A stretch of 64,000 nucleotides of DNA from Kalaharituber pfeilii (GCA_015179045.1 WHUZ01000074.1:124001-188000); one strand, 5' to 3'; shown: positions 11,030-22,966, counted from the first letter of the stretch. Program-made: numbers and translations. The notes: generated from the sequence alone by a model not told the origin.

Positions 11030-12517
11030 GTCAAGAGAGTGAAATCACTACACAAGAGGTCTAGAAATTACCTCTGTACCAGGATAGAACTTTCTATATA
11101 TTCAAAGCTAGCCCAAGTAGCTAATACTGTTGTAGAACTTGTTTGTACTATAACAATACCTATACTAGCTGCCATTATAAGTCAAGATCAAGCCTAGAAT
11201 TTGAACTGGGCAGCTGGGAATAGGAATCTAGACCACATGTTACGGGTTCACCGCGACCGTAGTGTGGGCGGCCGGTGGAGCGCGAGAGAAATGCGACAAG
11301 TGCAAGCGCATACGAAATGCGCATATGCGACGCAAGCGATATGCGAGCCGACGCTGGTAAACGGCTTCGCAATCGCATAAATGAGTACTATATGAGCTAC
11401 GACTAGTCAAGTGTCTTTTTGGCCTGGCGGACGGTAACTCTCTGCGTTTACCACCTCCGTAACACCACAGAAAGTCATTTAGAATGTATCAGTTATTCTT
11501 TGCAATAAATTCTCAACCTGATTAGAAGGCCTTTTCACCATTATCTCTTAGATTGTTAAAATATACTTATATTACATTGTAAGTATTGTATTAGTGTATC
11601 TTTGCAAATCAGATATTATTTCTAGTTAGTATAACTCGTGACTGTAAAAGAAGAAAAAAAATTAACTACACTTTGATTCAAATTTAGAACCCAAGACAAA
11701 GAGGAACTATATTATATATAAGGCAAGGACATGGTATATGTATGGAGTATGTCAAAGAGTATGTGAAAAAATAATATGTTCAGGGACATGTGTATATGGT
11801 GTATAAGAATTCATACAATAGAATAGATTGGGCGAATATGCCAAGATCCTCTAATACAATGTAATGCAAGTGCGTCTTAACACTTCAAGGGATAGAGTTT
11901 TATCCCTGCAACCGTCCCTATCGTTGCTCCAGAGCTTGAAGTTATAGGTAAGATCTCTGTTTGTCAGCGCTAGTAACTTTCTTGGACCCTGGCGGCTACA
12001 AATCCCAGCACATGTCCCCTTTTCCAATAAGATTAAACCCCGTTCGCGCCAAGTGATCAGAGCGTGAGATGCGGCTGCGGCCCCTCGAAAAGGGGACGTG
12101 AGTTGCTACTAGTATCTGCGGGAGGCTGGGGAAGATCCTGCTGCGGCAGCTGAAGAAGAGGCAGTGTAAAACTCCAATTTTCCTGAGTTACAGGTGTAGG
12201 AGAAGTCTGACAAAATGCGCTCATTGACCAGTTTTAATGGTATTAAAGCTATTCTGTCGACGGTGTTGCCCAGGGGAAAACTGACTAAATTGTCGGCAGC
12301 AGAGCGCTGTCATCATGGCGAGGAATATCGCTGAAATAGCCTCATTGACATCTGAATGATGCTGTATATAGCAGAATAGGCTAATTGGATACCTGATTAA
12401 CAGGTATAAAAAGCTCTTTCTGTCAACCTCGCTGCAAACCTGATTGACGAAAGATTGTCAGAGCCTAGACTAGTACCACTGCATGTCAGTTCCTCAAGCG
12501 ATGCTGACTGCAAAGCA
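11030..12517 (+). repeat. Direct repeat, copy 1 (of 11 kb / 24 kb pair)
   Basis: Starts GTCAAGAGAGTGA and ends GATGCTGACTGCAAAGCA. It aligns in order and orientation with 24267-25301: TTTTATCCCTGCAACCGTCC, GAAGATCCTGCTGCGGCAGC and TGATTGACGAAAGATTGTCA blocks are shared. Copy 1 is longer because of a solo LTR (11238-11464) and a further stretch at about 11550-11880. The nature of the repeat is unknown; an LTR-like or segmental origin is possible because homology stops at ...CA on both copies. Confidence 0.65.
11238..11464. mobile_element. Solo LTR
   Basis: 227 bp from TGTTACGGGTTC to CACCTCCGTAACA, with TG...CA ends, a short terminal inverted repeat and a perfect 5-bp duplication CCACA (11233-11237, 11465-11469). 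A diverged inverted-orientation relative lies at 55002-55947. No internal retrotransposon genes are adjacent, so it is a recombination remnant. Gypsy-type is plausible but unproven. Confidence 0.8.
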
Positions 12518-12796
12518 AAAGGGATATGAGCAGGCAGACAGAGCGGCGAGGATCGGCACCTACCCCTACCTACAGTACCAGTAGGCGTGCGCCAGTTGGC
12601 GAAGGCACAGCAGGCAGAAGAGAGAAACAGACTGGGACTGAGCTACAAGCCTCTACAGAGGCTGGGATTTGGAGTGCGCAACCTGGCGGGCCTGCTGGGG
12701 GGCAAGGTGCCTGCGGGCGTGGAGTCATAAGATCGGCAAGGCAGACAGACCGGAATGCAGGTGTGTGGGGATGAGGAGGAAACGACTTCACACATT
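12518..12796 (+). mobile_element. Lineage A LINE remnant (zinc-finger region)
   Basis: Frame-shifted plus-strand coding debris still reads ERNRLGLSYKPLQRLG, LAGLLGGK and DEEETTSHI, the ORF2 C-terminal region of lineage A. It is cut at 12796 by the pogo-like terminus. Confidence 0.65.
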
Positions 12797-12811
12797 CAGT
12801 CCGACCTTGCC
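12797..12811. mobile_element. Outer terminus of a split pogo-like transposon
   Basis: CAGTCCGACCTTGCCATAATG (12797 onward) matches the terminal inverted repeat of the intact pogo-like MITE at 43647. The rest of the element resumes at 19822 with CCCGCTATAGTGAAAACC, so the 7-kb LINE inserted within the terminus. The flanking base pair is TT rather than the usual TA. Confidence 0.65.
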
Positions 12812-12982
12812 ATAATGAACCCGGCGAAGCCTACCAGAGTGGTTATGTGGGGACGATGCAGTAGTCTGGGGGGCTTGGTGCCGCAGCCAAGGCACAGCCG
12901 AAACAAGGAGAGGAGTGGACTGGGATAAGGCAGAGGATTTGATCCAAGAAATCACGCGAAAGAAGGCCCCAGAACAATGGGA

Positions 12983-13040
12983 TTTTTTTTTTTTTAATTT
13001 CACGTGACCCCGCATGCAGCTGTTCGCTATGACAGGGCAT
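12983..13040 (-). mobile_element. Family B hairpin micro-insertion in LINE ORF2
   Basis: Perfect duplication GAACAATGGGA (12972-12982, 13041-13051). The sense strand starts ATGCCCTGTC. Confidence 0.9.
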
Positions 13041-13432
13041 GAACAATGGGAGTGGTACCGAAGCCTCGAAGGAGGGACTGCATATGAGAAGACCTGCAAA
13101 CTTCGAGAGAGCCTGAGGAGGAAGATACGTGCATCATCAAGAAGTAAGTTGTGGTGGGATGATGAGGTAAAAAGAGGCAGCGAAGGCAGTGAGGAAGGAG
13201 GGCCGAGGGGGTAAGGGACAGGTAGCCATAGCATGGGAGAGGGCCAGACTCCTACGGTGGAAAGAGCGGGTTAAGACCCTCAAGTACATCATAAGGCGAA
13301 AGAAGAAGGAGTGCTGGGAGCGGTTTACGGAAGGGAGGAAAACAGCTCCAAGGACCGATGGGACGCGATCCGAGGAGCGAAGGACCCTTGGAAGTTAAGA
13401 GGAAAGATGGGCGACCTTGTAGGTGACAATGG

Positions 13433-13560
13433 TGATATATGGAGGACAGATGTTTTTTTTTTTTTTTAAAAAAAAAATCAGTAATCGCGTGTCGCCCTAT
13501 GGGCTATGGCGACGTTTAGTTACATATGAGATAAAGGAAAGAAGAAATGATAGTAGAGAT
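13433..13560 (-). mobile_element. Family A tail with short 3' UTR
   Basis: T15 then A10, then TCAGTAATCGCGTGTCGCCC and the paired arm GGGCTATGGCGACG on the minus strand, followed by short 3' UTR. The right limit and duplication are not resolved; it may be the separated 3' end of the ORF1 element just downstream. Confidence 0.55.
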
Positions 13561-13659
13561 CCCCGGATCCTCCTGTGTGACGGGGAAGTAACCAATTACC
13601 GTGTAACCGAAGGGAAAGAGGAGATGTTGCCCATGATTGTTTCTGTGTTACAGGCTTAA

Positions 13660-14870
13660 GGAAAGAAAAGAAAAGGCTCAAGTCCGTCTCCTATCCCATT
13701 CATACTAGCACGACTTTAACCATTTCCCTCCCAGTCTCACTCTGCCCAGTATTGGTTCGATCCGTTCCTCAAGGTACACCACCACCGAGCTGGTGAGCTT
13801 CCTGTCCCCAACGAGGATCTCCTTTTTCCTCAACCATCGGATCCCGGTGATTTTCCCCAGGTCATTGTTGGCTGATTCCAGCCAAATTTGGACGTTTCTC
13901 AGGTTCTTCCTCAGGGCTACGCCATGTACCATTCTGCCGGACCTTGAGGTGTTGGTGGCGGGTGTGGGATTGGTTGCCTTGGTTGGGGGGGGAATCTGGA
14001 GTTTCCTCCTCGTCGCTTCCTTTGCCCCGATTGTGGGGGGGCAGGAGATGAGTTTGACGGGGGGTTTGACGACGGATGGGGGTTTTGCGCCAGCAGGGGA
14101 GCTGCCCTGGGTGACCGTAGATGCTGTGGCAATTTTCTTTGCCTCTTTGTTGTCGAGCTGTCGCTTGAAGGCGTACGGGTCGGTGGCAGACGCCGTTTTG
14201 CCTTTCCGCTTCCTGGTGTTTGCGGGCCCCGGGGTGGGCGTCGGCGTGGTTCCGGGGGTCTGCTCCGCGGATGGCTCTTCCGAGCAGGTGATGATGGCGC
14301 TGAAATCTAGCTTTTCTATGGTGGGCTGCGCCGGTGCCGTGTCTATATTGAGGATGGGACTGAGCCCGAGTGTGTCGGATGGTTGTGGGGGGGAGGTTGG
14401 GGTCGGAAGGGGCCGGGGCGCTCCCGGCTCGTTTGCGTGGGACCGGAACCGACCCGGGAGTGCCACGGTCGGTGTAGCCCTCCATTGAACCGCCCCTGGG
14501 GGCAGGACTTCTTCCCCCGTCGAGTCTTTCCAAAGTGATGCGAGCAGCAGGGACCACGGGATGCCTGCTTTGTCTTCTATTGCCGTCCGCACGACGTCCA
14601 AGTCAGGTACGTGCAGCGGAGATTCAGGGTCCACAGGGTCCGCAGGGGCTTCGGGGGCGCTGGGAGAGGGCTCCTCTGCCTCCGGCGGGGGGATTCGTCT
14701 TTGTCTTCTTTCCCGGCATCCTTATTGGTGCTTGGCGCGGTGTTGATGTGTTGGCAACGAGGTGGTAAGCTGACGATTTCCTCGAAATTTCACCCCAAGG
14801 GGGAAATTTGCAGTGTCGGGTATTTGGGAATAAAAATTAGGTCAAAAGACTCAGCGCGCTGAGAGCTCTC
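13660..14870 (-). mobile_element. LINE ORF1 unit (third ORF1-only candidate)
   Basis: Minus-strand unit interrupting the lineage C LINE. It contains an almost complete ORF1 (13705-14634) with about 230 bp of upstream sequence and only a short pyrimidine-rich 3' stretch (AGCCTTTTCTTTTCTTTCC on the minus strand), which resembles the 3' UTR of the clean ORF1-only insertion at 57135. No ORF2 follows. Boundaries are approximate. Confidence 0.5.
13705..14634 (-). CDS. LINE ORF1 (gag-like) protein
   Basis: 309 residues from an ATG at 14634. Layout: an N-terminal segment (MDPESPLHVPDLDVV), a Pro/Thr-rich low-complexity middle (about 75-210) with a basic KKRKGK-like patch, and a C-terminal RRM-like region reading MVHGVALRKNL, TGIRWLRKKEILV, SSVVVYLEERI and GRVRLGGKWL. 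This is the layout of LINE ORF1 nucleic-acid-binding proteins, but the CCHC knuckles often found after it are absent and the frame stops a few residues later. A close relative is at 60260-60790. Confidence 0.75.
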   Translation of the reverse strand: MDPESPLHVPDLDVVRTAIEDKAGIPWSLLLASLWKDSTGEEVLPPGAVQWRATPTVALPGRFRSHANEPGAPRPLPTPTSPPQPSDTLGLSPILNIDTAPAQPTIEKLDFSAIITCSEEPSAEQTPGTTPTPTPGPANTRKRKGKTASATDPYAFKRQLDNKEAKKIATASTVTQGSSPAGAKPPSVVKPPVKLISCPPTIGAKEATRRKLQIPPPTKATNPTPATNTSRSGRMVHGVALRKNLRNVQIWLESANNDLGKITGIRWLRKKEILVGDRKLTSSVVVYLEERIEPILGRVRLGGKWLKSC

Positions 14871-15067
14871 GATCTATGTGTGTTTCATTGGGGGGGACGT
14901 TGTGGTTGTGGAATCGCGACAACTTCCTTCCAAACTCGAATTGTACCCTTTGACATGACCCGAAGGGGAGACTTGGACATCGAGACAGAAGGAAGGCGAG
15001 GACCCGGAGGACAGATGAGGAGAAGGTGAGAGGCCTGGTACAGAGAAACTTCAAACACCAGGCGACG

Positions 15068-15222
15068 TCGGGTCCGCCAGCAGCGTCAACCTTGCCGGCG
15101 GCGTCAACTTCGCCGGCAGTATCAAATTCGCCGGCAACGTCAAATTCACCAGCAGCGTCAAATTCGCCGGCGGTGTCGAATTCGCCGGCGGCGTCAATTT
15201 CACCGGCAGCATTGGACCTACC
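15068..15222 (+). repeat. 18-bp minisatellite inside a LINE coding region
   Basis: About eight units of the type TCAAATTCGCCGGCRGYG. In the LINE frame they encode a repeating SNSPAA-like hexapeptide between the endonuclease and RT parts of the lineage C ORF2. Confidence 0.8.
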
Positions 15223-15778
15223 GGTGAACTCGGGCCCGCGGAGCCTGACAGACGAATTGACCTCCAATGTAAAGAAGCTGACTAAGAGGCTATACAAGGC
15301 GCTTGCAGGCACCTCGAACCGTTCAGCTCCAGGGCCTGATGGCATCAGCTATAGGTTCATAAAGCTGGTCAATAAAACAGTGCTAGGAGGGCAGTTAATG
15401 AAGGAGCTGGCTGTTGAGCTGGCTGCAGACAGGATGCCGAAGGACTAGCAATTCAGCAAGGTGATCATGATCCCGAAGTCTGGCAGTGATCTTACGCAAG
15501 CGAAGAGCTGGAGGCCTATTCAACTCATCAATTGTGTGGGGAAACTGATGGAGCAGGTTGTCGCTGTTGACTTGCAAGAAGCCGGACTGTTCCATCACGG
15601 GCAGTTTGGGGGAGTGAGAGGCAGGTCCGCAATTGATGCCTTGTTCCGGGCAGCTGTGAAGAGCCAGAGAGCCCTGGCACGCGGCGGTGGGGCAGCGTGG
15701 ATCATGGAGGATGTCAAGGGAGGCTTTGGGAACACACGTTGGGATGTGGTCAAGAATCGAGTACAGGGTTCTAAAGCT

Positions 15779-16355
15779 GTTTTTTTTTTTTTTAAAAAAT
15801 ATCAGTCCTCGCTTGTCGCCCTATGGGCTATGGCGAGATTAGGTACAGTTTTAAAGGAAAATAAAGGAAAATAACAGCCGCTGCCCTCCGTCCCTGATGT
15901 CCGCCATGATTAATATGTGAAAATGATAATAATAGTCGTAGTAGAGGAAAAAGTCCTCCGAATGACCTACGATGCCCTCTCCACCCAATCCAGGATGTCC
16001 ATCAGAGCGTCCTTGTTCTCGTGTCCGTCCTTGGGGGGTCTTAGCAAGTCCGCTTGGCGCCCAGGCCATTTTTCTCCCCATACTCTGCACCGGGTAAGGA
16101 CGTGGGCGGGGGTCTCCTCCTCTTCGCCACACCTCCTGCACTCCGGGCCATCCGTCTTGCCGATCTTGTACCTCCAGTGTCTTAGTCCTTTGCTCCCCAG
16201 TATGCCTGCGAGAGTTGCGGTTCTCCGTCCCAGCGGTCTGTAGCTGAGATTCAGCCTGTTTCTTTCGGCGGCCCTCCAGCTCTTACTGAGTTGCAGGATT
16301 CCTGTCTCGGTGACCGTCTCCTCCTGGTATTGTAGCTGGGTACCAATCTTGGCGG
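15779..16355 (-). mobile_element. 5'-truncated LINE (lineage A) in lineage C ORF2
   Basis: Minus strand: T13, short A run, family A hairpin to about 15836, 3' UTR, then coding sequence for KIGTQLQYQEETVTETG, SYRPLGRRTATLAGILG and the zinc finger GPECRRCGEEEETPAHVLTRC. It splits the host RT frame between QGSKA and EKWLSWLE. The target duplication is not clear. Confidence 0.8.
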
Positions 16356-17032
16356 AGAAATGGCTGTCCTGGCTAGAGACCTTCTGGGAGCGAGAGTTTG
16401 AAGTGGAATGGGACGGACAGGTGAGGGGCGATGGCAGGTCGAACGTAGGTGTACCGCAGGGCTCGCCTTTATCCCCAGTCGTGTTCCTCATCTACATGGC
16501 ACCAATTCTGGAAGTGGTGGAGACAAAGGTAGCAGCAGCAGTGAGAGACTGCTAGGTTGAGCTGCCCTCATTTGTAGACGATATGAACTGTGTCATTCTG
16601 GACTGGGGAGAAGGAAAGGATATGAGGAGAATTGGGGAGAGAATTGCAGGAGTAGTCAGGGAGGTTGCTGAGGCTCACGGCCTACCACTAGAGACCTCAA
16701 AGGAGGAGGTCCTAGTCATGGGCGAAAAAACCAACAGAAGGGCAGATGTTGAGAGGTGCAAGTGGTTAAAAGTGATCTGTGACAGCATTCTCAACTTCGA
16801 TCATTACTGGAAAAGCCGGATCGAGAAAGCTCCTGGGTGCCTTGTCTGGGTTAGATTTGCAATGGGGCATGAGCCTGCTTTCATGGAGAAAGGCATATAC
16901 AGGCAAGGTAAAGGCAGTGGCACTGTGGGGGTCTGAGATTGGGTGGAGGGGACAGAAGCGGTGGAGAGAGGAGTTTGAGAGGCTTCAGTATCAGGCCCTC
17001 CGCAAGTTTACAGGGGAAGTTCAAGGAGCGGC

Positions 17033-17034
<2 letters not shown>

Positions 17035-17071
<37 letters not shown>

Positions 17072-18431
17072 TCATTAATCGCTTGCCGCCCTACGGGCTA
17101 TGGTGATGTCTTAAGTACATAACAATGCGCGAAAATAACATAATCATAACTGAAAAGGCTCTAACGGAAATAACAGCTTCTCTTCACTCCCCGAGCATCT
17201 CTACCAACTTCCTCAATGGGTCTTCTTCCCCTTCCTTGCCCCGGGGGGCCTTCTGACCTGCTCCTCCCCCCCAGGCCACCTCCGTTTCCACACCCTACAC
17301 TCGTCTAGTACATGTCTCGTTGTCTCCTCCTTCTCCCCACACCATCTGCATTCGGGGCCGTCCCCTTCCCCTACATGCCATCTCCACGCCCGCAACCCCT
17401 TTCCCCCAAAAGTCCTGCCAAGCGTCCGGTCATGTGTCCAAGCCTCTCCAACGGTCTGTATGACATCTCCAGTCGGTTCCTCTCCCCCGCTCTCTCCCTC
17501 CTCCCTCCTTGTCTCAGTCCAGCCTCCGTCACCAGCTCCGGTTCGCACTGCAGTGCAGTGCCCACGCTTGCTGCCTCATCCGCCGTCTCGTTTCCAGGGA
17601 TTCCCCTGTGCGCCTTCACCCATAGCACCGCCGTGTCCCAGTCTCCTCGCTCCGTTCTTCTTTTCCACGCTTCCCTGAGCCGGTTCGTCGCTCCGTCATG
17701 GGTCGGATCACCCCCTGATGCAGATGTCATTCTCCTAATCGCGTGTCTAGAATCTGTTATTATCAACAACTCCCCTTCCACTCTATCCATCGCCCCACTG
17801 ATCGCGATTAATTCCGTATCGTTCACTGTGGCGCTCTCTCCCAGGTATACCGACGTCGATCTGCCCCCCCAAAAGAAACCCGCCCCAGCTTTCTCCCTCC
17901 TCATGCTCCCATCTGTGTAGACCGGTGTGCACCCCTTGTCCGTAACATCGTCTATGTGTCTCTCCCACTCCTCCCGCTCCGCGTCCCGTTGTAACGTCGG
18001 TAGGATCGCCAGTGGTAGTTCCTGGCTGTGTGTCAATGAGCCCCTTGCGTATACCTTCTCCTCGTCCCCTTCTCTCAGTCTCTCTTCCGCGAACCTCAGC
18101 GTTCTCGCCTCCACTTGGGTTGCCTCCCATCTCACGAACGTCTCTATGGACTCCAGGTTGGCCAGCCCTTCTACCACGTCCCGCCTTGTTCCCCAGGGTG
18201 CATGCGTGATCCCTCTCGCCACCGTGTACTGCCACTTCTCTAGCTCCCTCATCTTTTTCTCCCTCGGTGCTCCGTGGGCGTAATCATGCCACGCCCAGCC
18301 CCCCACGTTGCAATGTTCCGCGTGATGCTGGTGTATAACTGCCGTCGTTTCGCCGGTGCCATCCTGGTGAGCCGTGCTGCCGTGGCCCACGTCGCCTTTC
18401 CCAAGCTCAACCGGTGGGTGTGATGCTCGTT
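17035..18431 (-). mobile_element. 5'-truncated LINE (lineage A) with intact RNase H frame
   Basis: Perfect 12-bp duplication AAGGAGCGGCGA (17023-17034, 18432-18443). The long frame 17371-18390 holds a post-RT segment and a full RNase H: VYTDGSMRREKAGAGF, NDTELIAISGAMD, ELLIITDSR and VLWVKAHRGIPGNETADEAA, so all four acidic positions are present. The zinc finger CRWCGEKEETTRHVLDEC follows in a shifted frame at 17213-17400. The family A hairpin and T27 are at the left end. It is inserted in the lineage C LINE between RT and RNase H. Confidence 0.9.
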
Positions 18432-19786
18432 AAGGAGCGGCGAGAGGAAAGGTAGAGGCAACTGCAGGCGTTGAGAGCGTGAGTACAATCATGGATCAGA
18501 GCCAGGGGAGATACGCCCTGAGGTCAATAAGAGACCCTACAGGGGTAGGGGATCTATGGCCTGAGAGCTTCAGAGGGGTTGCAGCCACAGACCCAGACCG
18601 GGAAGGGGAGAAGGGGAGAGACTGGAGAGACTTCAGCCTAGCATATACCACAGAGAAGAATGATAGCTTCGAGTCAGTAGCAGGTAAGATTGCCAGCACA
18701 CTTGAGGTCGATAGGGATGAGAAAGTATCCTGAGGGCAGGAGATTCAACCACTGGGATCAGACATAGAGGTCACGGACCTCAAGCTAGGCAAGGAGGATG
18801 CTCCAGCCAAGTGGAAAAAGGCTATTAGCAAGGCCAAGGGTGGGTCCGTAGCCATTTTCACAGATGGCAGTCGCAGTGGGGAAGGAGGAGTCGGAGGTGG
18901 ATGGTGCTGGAAGCAGGTAGTGGCAGGAGAGTCAGAAGGGTCTCGGTGGGTCGGTATCAATGCTACTGTGTGGGACGGCGAAGGCGCAGGTATGAGGGTG
19001 CCCTCGAGGCAGTTGATGCCAGGGCGAAGTGTTATTGCTCGCAGACTCTCAGGCTGCAATTAGCGCAGCCAAGATAGCAGGGAAAACTGAAAAAGCGGGG
19101 ACTGCGGACCTGGCGCGTGTAGTAAAGCTCGTGGCAGAAAGGCGGCGGAACTTGAGGGATCCCGGAGCTGTGAGGCTTGCATGAGTGAAGGCCCATGTGG
19201 GAATAGAGGGCAATGAGATGGCAGATGAGAGGGCCAAAGAGGGGGCCAGGTGTATGAGGTACGATGGGCAGGCTACTGAGGGCAGACTGCGCCAGGAGTA
19301 AGTTCGAAAGAGAAAGGAGGAGAGGGAGCGAGTTGGGTTCGGGAAGGGCAAGTTTGTGAAGTTGTATAGGAGGGCCCTCACCAACTACACCTGGCTGTGG
19401 ACTGGAAAAGGCGGAGCCAATGTGGAGGAGGAAAATCAGTGGAGAGGAGGCGCGGTGCTCTTGTGGAGCAGCTTGGAGTGCCGAACATGTAGTGTTCGAG
19501 TGTGGCGAGCTGGAGCGGCCCAAGAGAAAGAAGGAGAGCGGCGAGGTGGTCACCTGGCAGTGCTGGGAGGACTTAGAGGAGAAAGGGTGGAAGCAGGAGG
19601 GGGTAGAGGGCAACCCAGTCGAGGTATGGTTCGTGAGGCTTGATCTGGGCAGTGGGCTAGCTAAAGGGCTGGAGGGTACATTGTGTACCAAGCGTATATG
19701 TAGTGTAGATAGGTAGCTGCTTTAACCTGACCGGGGTATATGGGTTCCTGCCATAGGCTGGTAGCCTGTATGCGGGGTTACGTGAA

Positions 19787-19819
<33 letters not shown>

Positions 19820-19821
19820 CA

Positions 19822-20215
19822 ACCCGCTATAGTGAAAACCTTGCTATTATGAACACACTGCGCTCTTGGATTTCCATCCCCACACAATTTGACCTTGCTA
19901 TAATGAAATCGCATCAAAGAGTGTAATGAAAAAAATCTAGAGAAAGCTATTTTTATCTACATACAAATTGTTCTTGCTATAATGAAAAGAGGCTAATGAA
20001 AATTATAGAAACCCTCCTGCTACTGCCTTGCCTCCTGCGCACCAGCAATTTCCGAGCAGCCCAACAAATAACAGCTATGTCGCCAAGTGCTAGGAGCTGG
20101 TTAAAACCAAGTTGTGAGTGTCTGCTGCTTCTAGGTATGTTGCTGGTATGACTTCAAGGCGAGGGAAAGCTGCTGAAAGGTAGAAGCAAGCTCTGAAAGT
20201 TCTAGTGGCTGACAA
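19822..20215 (-). mobile_element. Pogo-like transposon, subterminal part
   Basis: CCCGCTATAGTGAAAACCTT onward matches, in reverse complement, the right subterminal region of the pogo-like MITE at 43647-44390 (shared GACCTTGCTATAATGAAAT and TTGTTCTTGCTATAATGAAA). It continues after the LINE at 20216-23948. Confidence 0.7.
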
Positions 20216-21348
20216 TTTTTTTTTTTTATATCATTACTCACATGCCGCCTGTAAGGCTATGGCGAGGTGTTACTTAAATACATAATGATGAATAACTAAG
20301 GATAATAAAGATAAGGAAAGAAAAGGAAATAACAATGAAGTGAGTAAGGGTGCCTAAGACCGTCCAACCTATTCCAGTAGATCTACCAGAGTGTACTTGT
20401 CTCCATCTCTGGGGGGTTTCTTAATATCTTCCTCCCCCCCTGGCCATTTCCTTCTCTAAGTCTCGTATTCTGTCATCACGTGAGTCATGGTTTCCAGGCC
20501 TCTGCCGCACCACCGGCAGTCGGGGCCGTCTGCTTTACCGATCTGGAATTTCCAGTGCCGCAGGCCTTTGTTCCCCAAGATTCCGGCTAGGGTGGTGATC
20601 CGGTTCCCTAGGCGCTGCAGCAGCCGGTAGCTCAGTTGTAGCCTGTTCCGCTCCTGGCCTCTTAGTGACCTTCCCTGTTGTCTTAGTCCTGCCTCAGTGA
20701 TGACTTCGTCCTGGTACTGTAGGGCTGTGCCTATGTTGGCTGCCCTGTCTGTGTCGGTATTGCCTCGTATTTCTCTGTGGGCTTTCACCCACATGATGGC
20801 AACGTCTAGATCGCCCTGTGCAGCCCTGGCGTCCCACTGGTCCCTGACTAGCTGTACCACCCCATCATGGGTAGGGTCTCTATTGGCGATCTTCTACATC
20901 CTCTGGATAGCCACCTTTGAATCCACTACTATGAGCAATTCCCCGTCTTGTTGTGTCAGGGCACGGCTCTTGGCAATTAGCCCCGCATCGTTTACTGTGC
21001 TGTGCCTGAGGTATCTACTGTCCGGTTGCGGGTTTCGGATTGCTTCGTCTTGGAATCTGAGGGCCCTCGCTTCTACTTTGTCCAATTCTCATTGGATGAA
21101 TGTGTCTATAGTCTCCAAGTTGGCTAGACCTTCGACCACGTCCCGTCTCGTCCCCCATGGTGCGCCCATAATTTCCCTAGCAACCATGTACTGCCACTTC
21201 TCTAGTTTTCCAGATTTTGTAGTCCCTTAGAGCCCCTCAGGCATAGTCTGACTAGGCCCAGCTTCCCCAAGTCACTATGCTTCTAGCTATGCTAGTGTAT
21301 AGTTGTCTTCTTTTGGATGGGGGTACTTTGGTGAGTCGAGAGGCTGCC

Positions 21349-21408
21349 CTGCCATGGCGAACAGCTGCGCGCGGGGCCACGTGATAAAAAAAAAAAAAAA
21401 AAAAAAAC
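21349..21408 (+). mobile_element. Family B hairpin micro-insertion in LINE
   Basis: Imperfect 15-bp duplication AGTCGAGAGGCTGCC / AGTCCAGAGGCTACC (21334-21348, 21409-21423). The insert starts CTGCCATGGCG and ends CCACGTGAT plus about 22 A. Confidence 0.85.
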
Positions 21409-22966
21409 AGTCCAGAGGCTACCCTCCAGGCTGCTTTGCCCAGGTTAAGTCTTTTTTTCAGGTGGTCATTAAACTTCAGCTCCCACTCAATGTGCAGGCC
21501 TACCAGTCTGTAGTTTGGCCCCTTTGTTCCCACGATTAAAGTCTCAGATTTTCTGGGGTCTAGCTGGAAGCCTTTCTTCTCAGCTTCCTTGGTGAGCTCT
21601 TTCCTATGATCTTTGATGGCTCATCTGAGTTGGCGTAGTAACAGGCTGGAGATGGTACTGTGAAAGTTATCGATGTAGGAGCGAGTAAAGTTTCTCCTGT
21701 CTGCCTTTTCTACTACTGGTGCCACTCCTATCAGAAAAGTACGGGGGATACTGGGAACCCCTGTGGGGTACCATCTGTCATCCTTGCGGTCGCTCATCGT
21801 CTACCGTCCCACGATAAATAGAAGTCGCATGGCTGCAGGAAGCCTTATATGGACGCTGCTAGGTTTTGGTCTTTCTCTCTTATCCTCTCTAACACCCTCT
21901 CCCATCTGAGGAAATTGAATACTGACTTGATGTTGTCCCCTACTATTGCCGTAAATTCTTTTCTCTCCAGTCTGTTAGTGACTTCCTTCAGGGTCTGTCT
22001 CTGTAGGTCTTCGGCACCCCTTAGTGGCCTGTCCACTAGCTGCGAGTCCCGGAAATGGTCCTGTCTCTGTAGTTAATTCGCTATCACCTTTTGTTCGAGT
22101 TTCGCTATGGTATTGAGTAGAGTGATTGGTCTCCAACTTGATGGCTCGTCTCTGGGTCTGCCTTTTTTTGAGGATCATCACCACGTCAAACCCCCTCATG
22201 AAATCGTAGTGTCCGTTGATGTACTCGACTATCTCTTCCCTTAAAGTGGTCCTTAGAGTGGTCCCCTTGAGGAGTTTGAGCAGTCCGTACTATATTCCAT
22301 CAGATCCCGGGGCGGACCTTGATTTTGTCTTCGAGAGGGCCTGGTCTATTACTGCTCTGGCTCTCTCTCTTTCGACTGTAACTCCGTTGGGTCGGATGGC
22401 TGTAGCAGTTGTCATTTCGGCTGTAATCAAGTTCCGCTCTAGGAGCTTCTGGGCTATTTCCTGGTCTGTTTCCTCTATGCCAATCATTTCTTTCTCTCGG
22501 AATAGATCCCGAGCTAGACGGAATATGTCCCATGGTGATGTGACCTTTTCCTCCTCCAGGTAGCTTTCCCAGTGTTCCTTTTTCTTATCCCGTATGATCT
22601 TTCTCAGAAGTCTTCTTGCTCTCGTCTTCTCCTAGTTGGTTTGTCCATTGCGCAGTATGTATTTTGTCATCTTCCGAGCCTCTTTGACGTCCTGGTCAAA
22701 CCATCTCTTCGTCCTGCTGGTGATGTGGGCATTCTTGGTGAACCTTTGGCCCAGCTCTTGTAGAAGTTCGTAGGCGCTCACATCCTTCCTCAGAGGTTTG
22801 TTTCCCCACTTGTCAATAAACTTCTCCCACTTCTCCCAGTCTGTGACTTTGATGGTCCTTTTAAGACGGTGGTTTGTCATGACCCACCCACGTATTATTG
22901 CATGGTCGGAGCCCGCTATCCAGGAGATGCCTTCGGTTCTCCAGTCTCCTTTCCTTGCGAAGACTA

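Larger units (their letters stand above)
12812..19821 (+). mobile_element. LINE of lineage C, multiply interrupted, family C tail
   Basis: Plus-strand ORF2 pieces in order: endonuclease-RT linker (about 13050-13430), a linker with an 18-bp minisatellite (15068-15222), RT motifs APGPDGISY (15328), EDVKGGFGN (15706), VPQGSPLSPVVF (16452) and FVDDMN (16572), RNase H start AIFTDGSRSGEGG (18855) and VKAHVGIEGNEMADE (19188), then the zinc finger CGAAWSAEHVVFEC (about 19456). It ends with the family C hairpin at about 19750-19785 and about 28 A. In-frame stops and frameshifts make it dead. It hosts a family B micro-insertion (12983), family A tail (13433), an ORF1 element (13660) and two lineage A LINEs (15779, 17035). 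The 5' limit is inferred from the split pogo terminus. Confidence 0.75.

Noticed and set aside
14851..15345. Minus-strand frame with repeating AGEFDAAGEF-type residues
   Set aside because: Antisense of the 18-bp minisatellite within the plus-strand LINE ORF2; the sense frame carries the RT motifs.
17312..17920. 202-residue plus-strand frame
   Set aside because: Shadow of the RNase H frame on the minus strand, which has all catalytic motifs.
19032..19691. 219-residue Ser/Pro-rich minus-strand frame
   Set aside because: Antisense shadow of the lineage C LINE RNase H and zinc-finger region on the plus strand.
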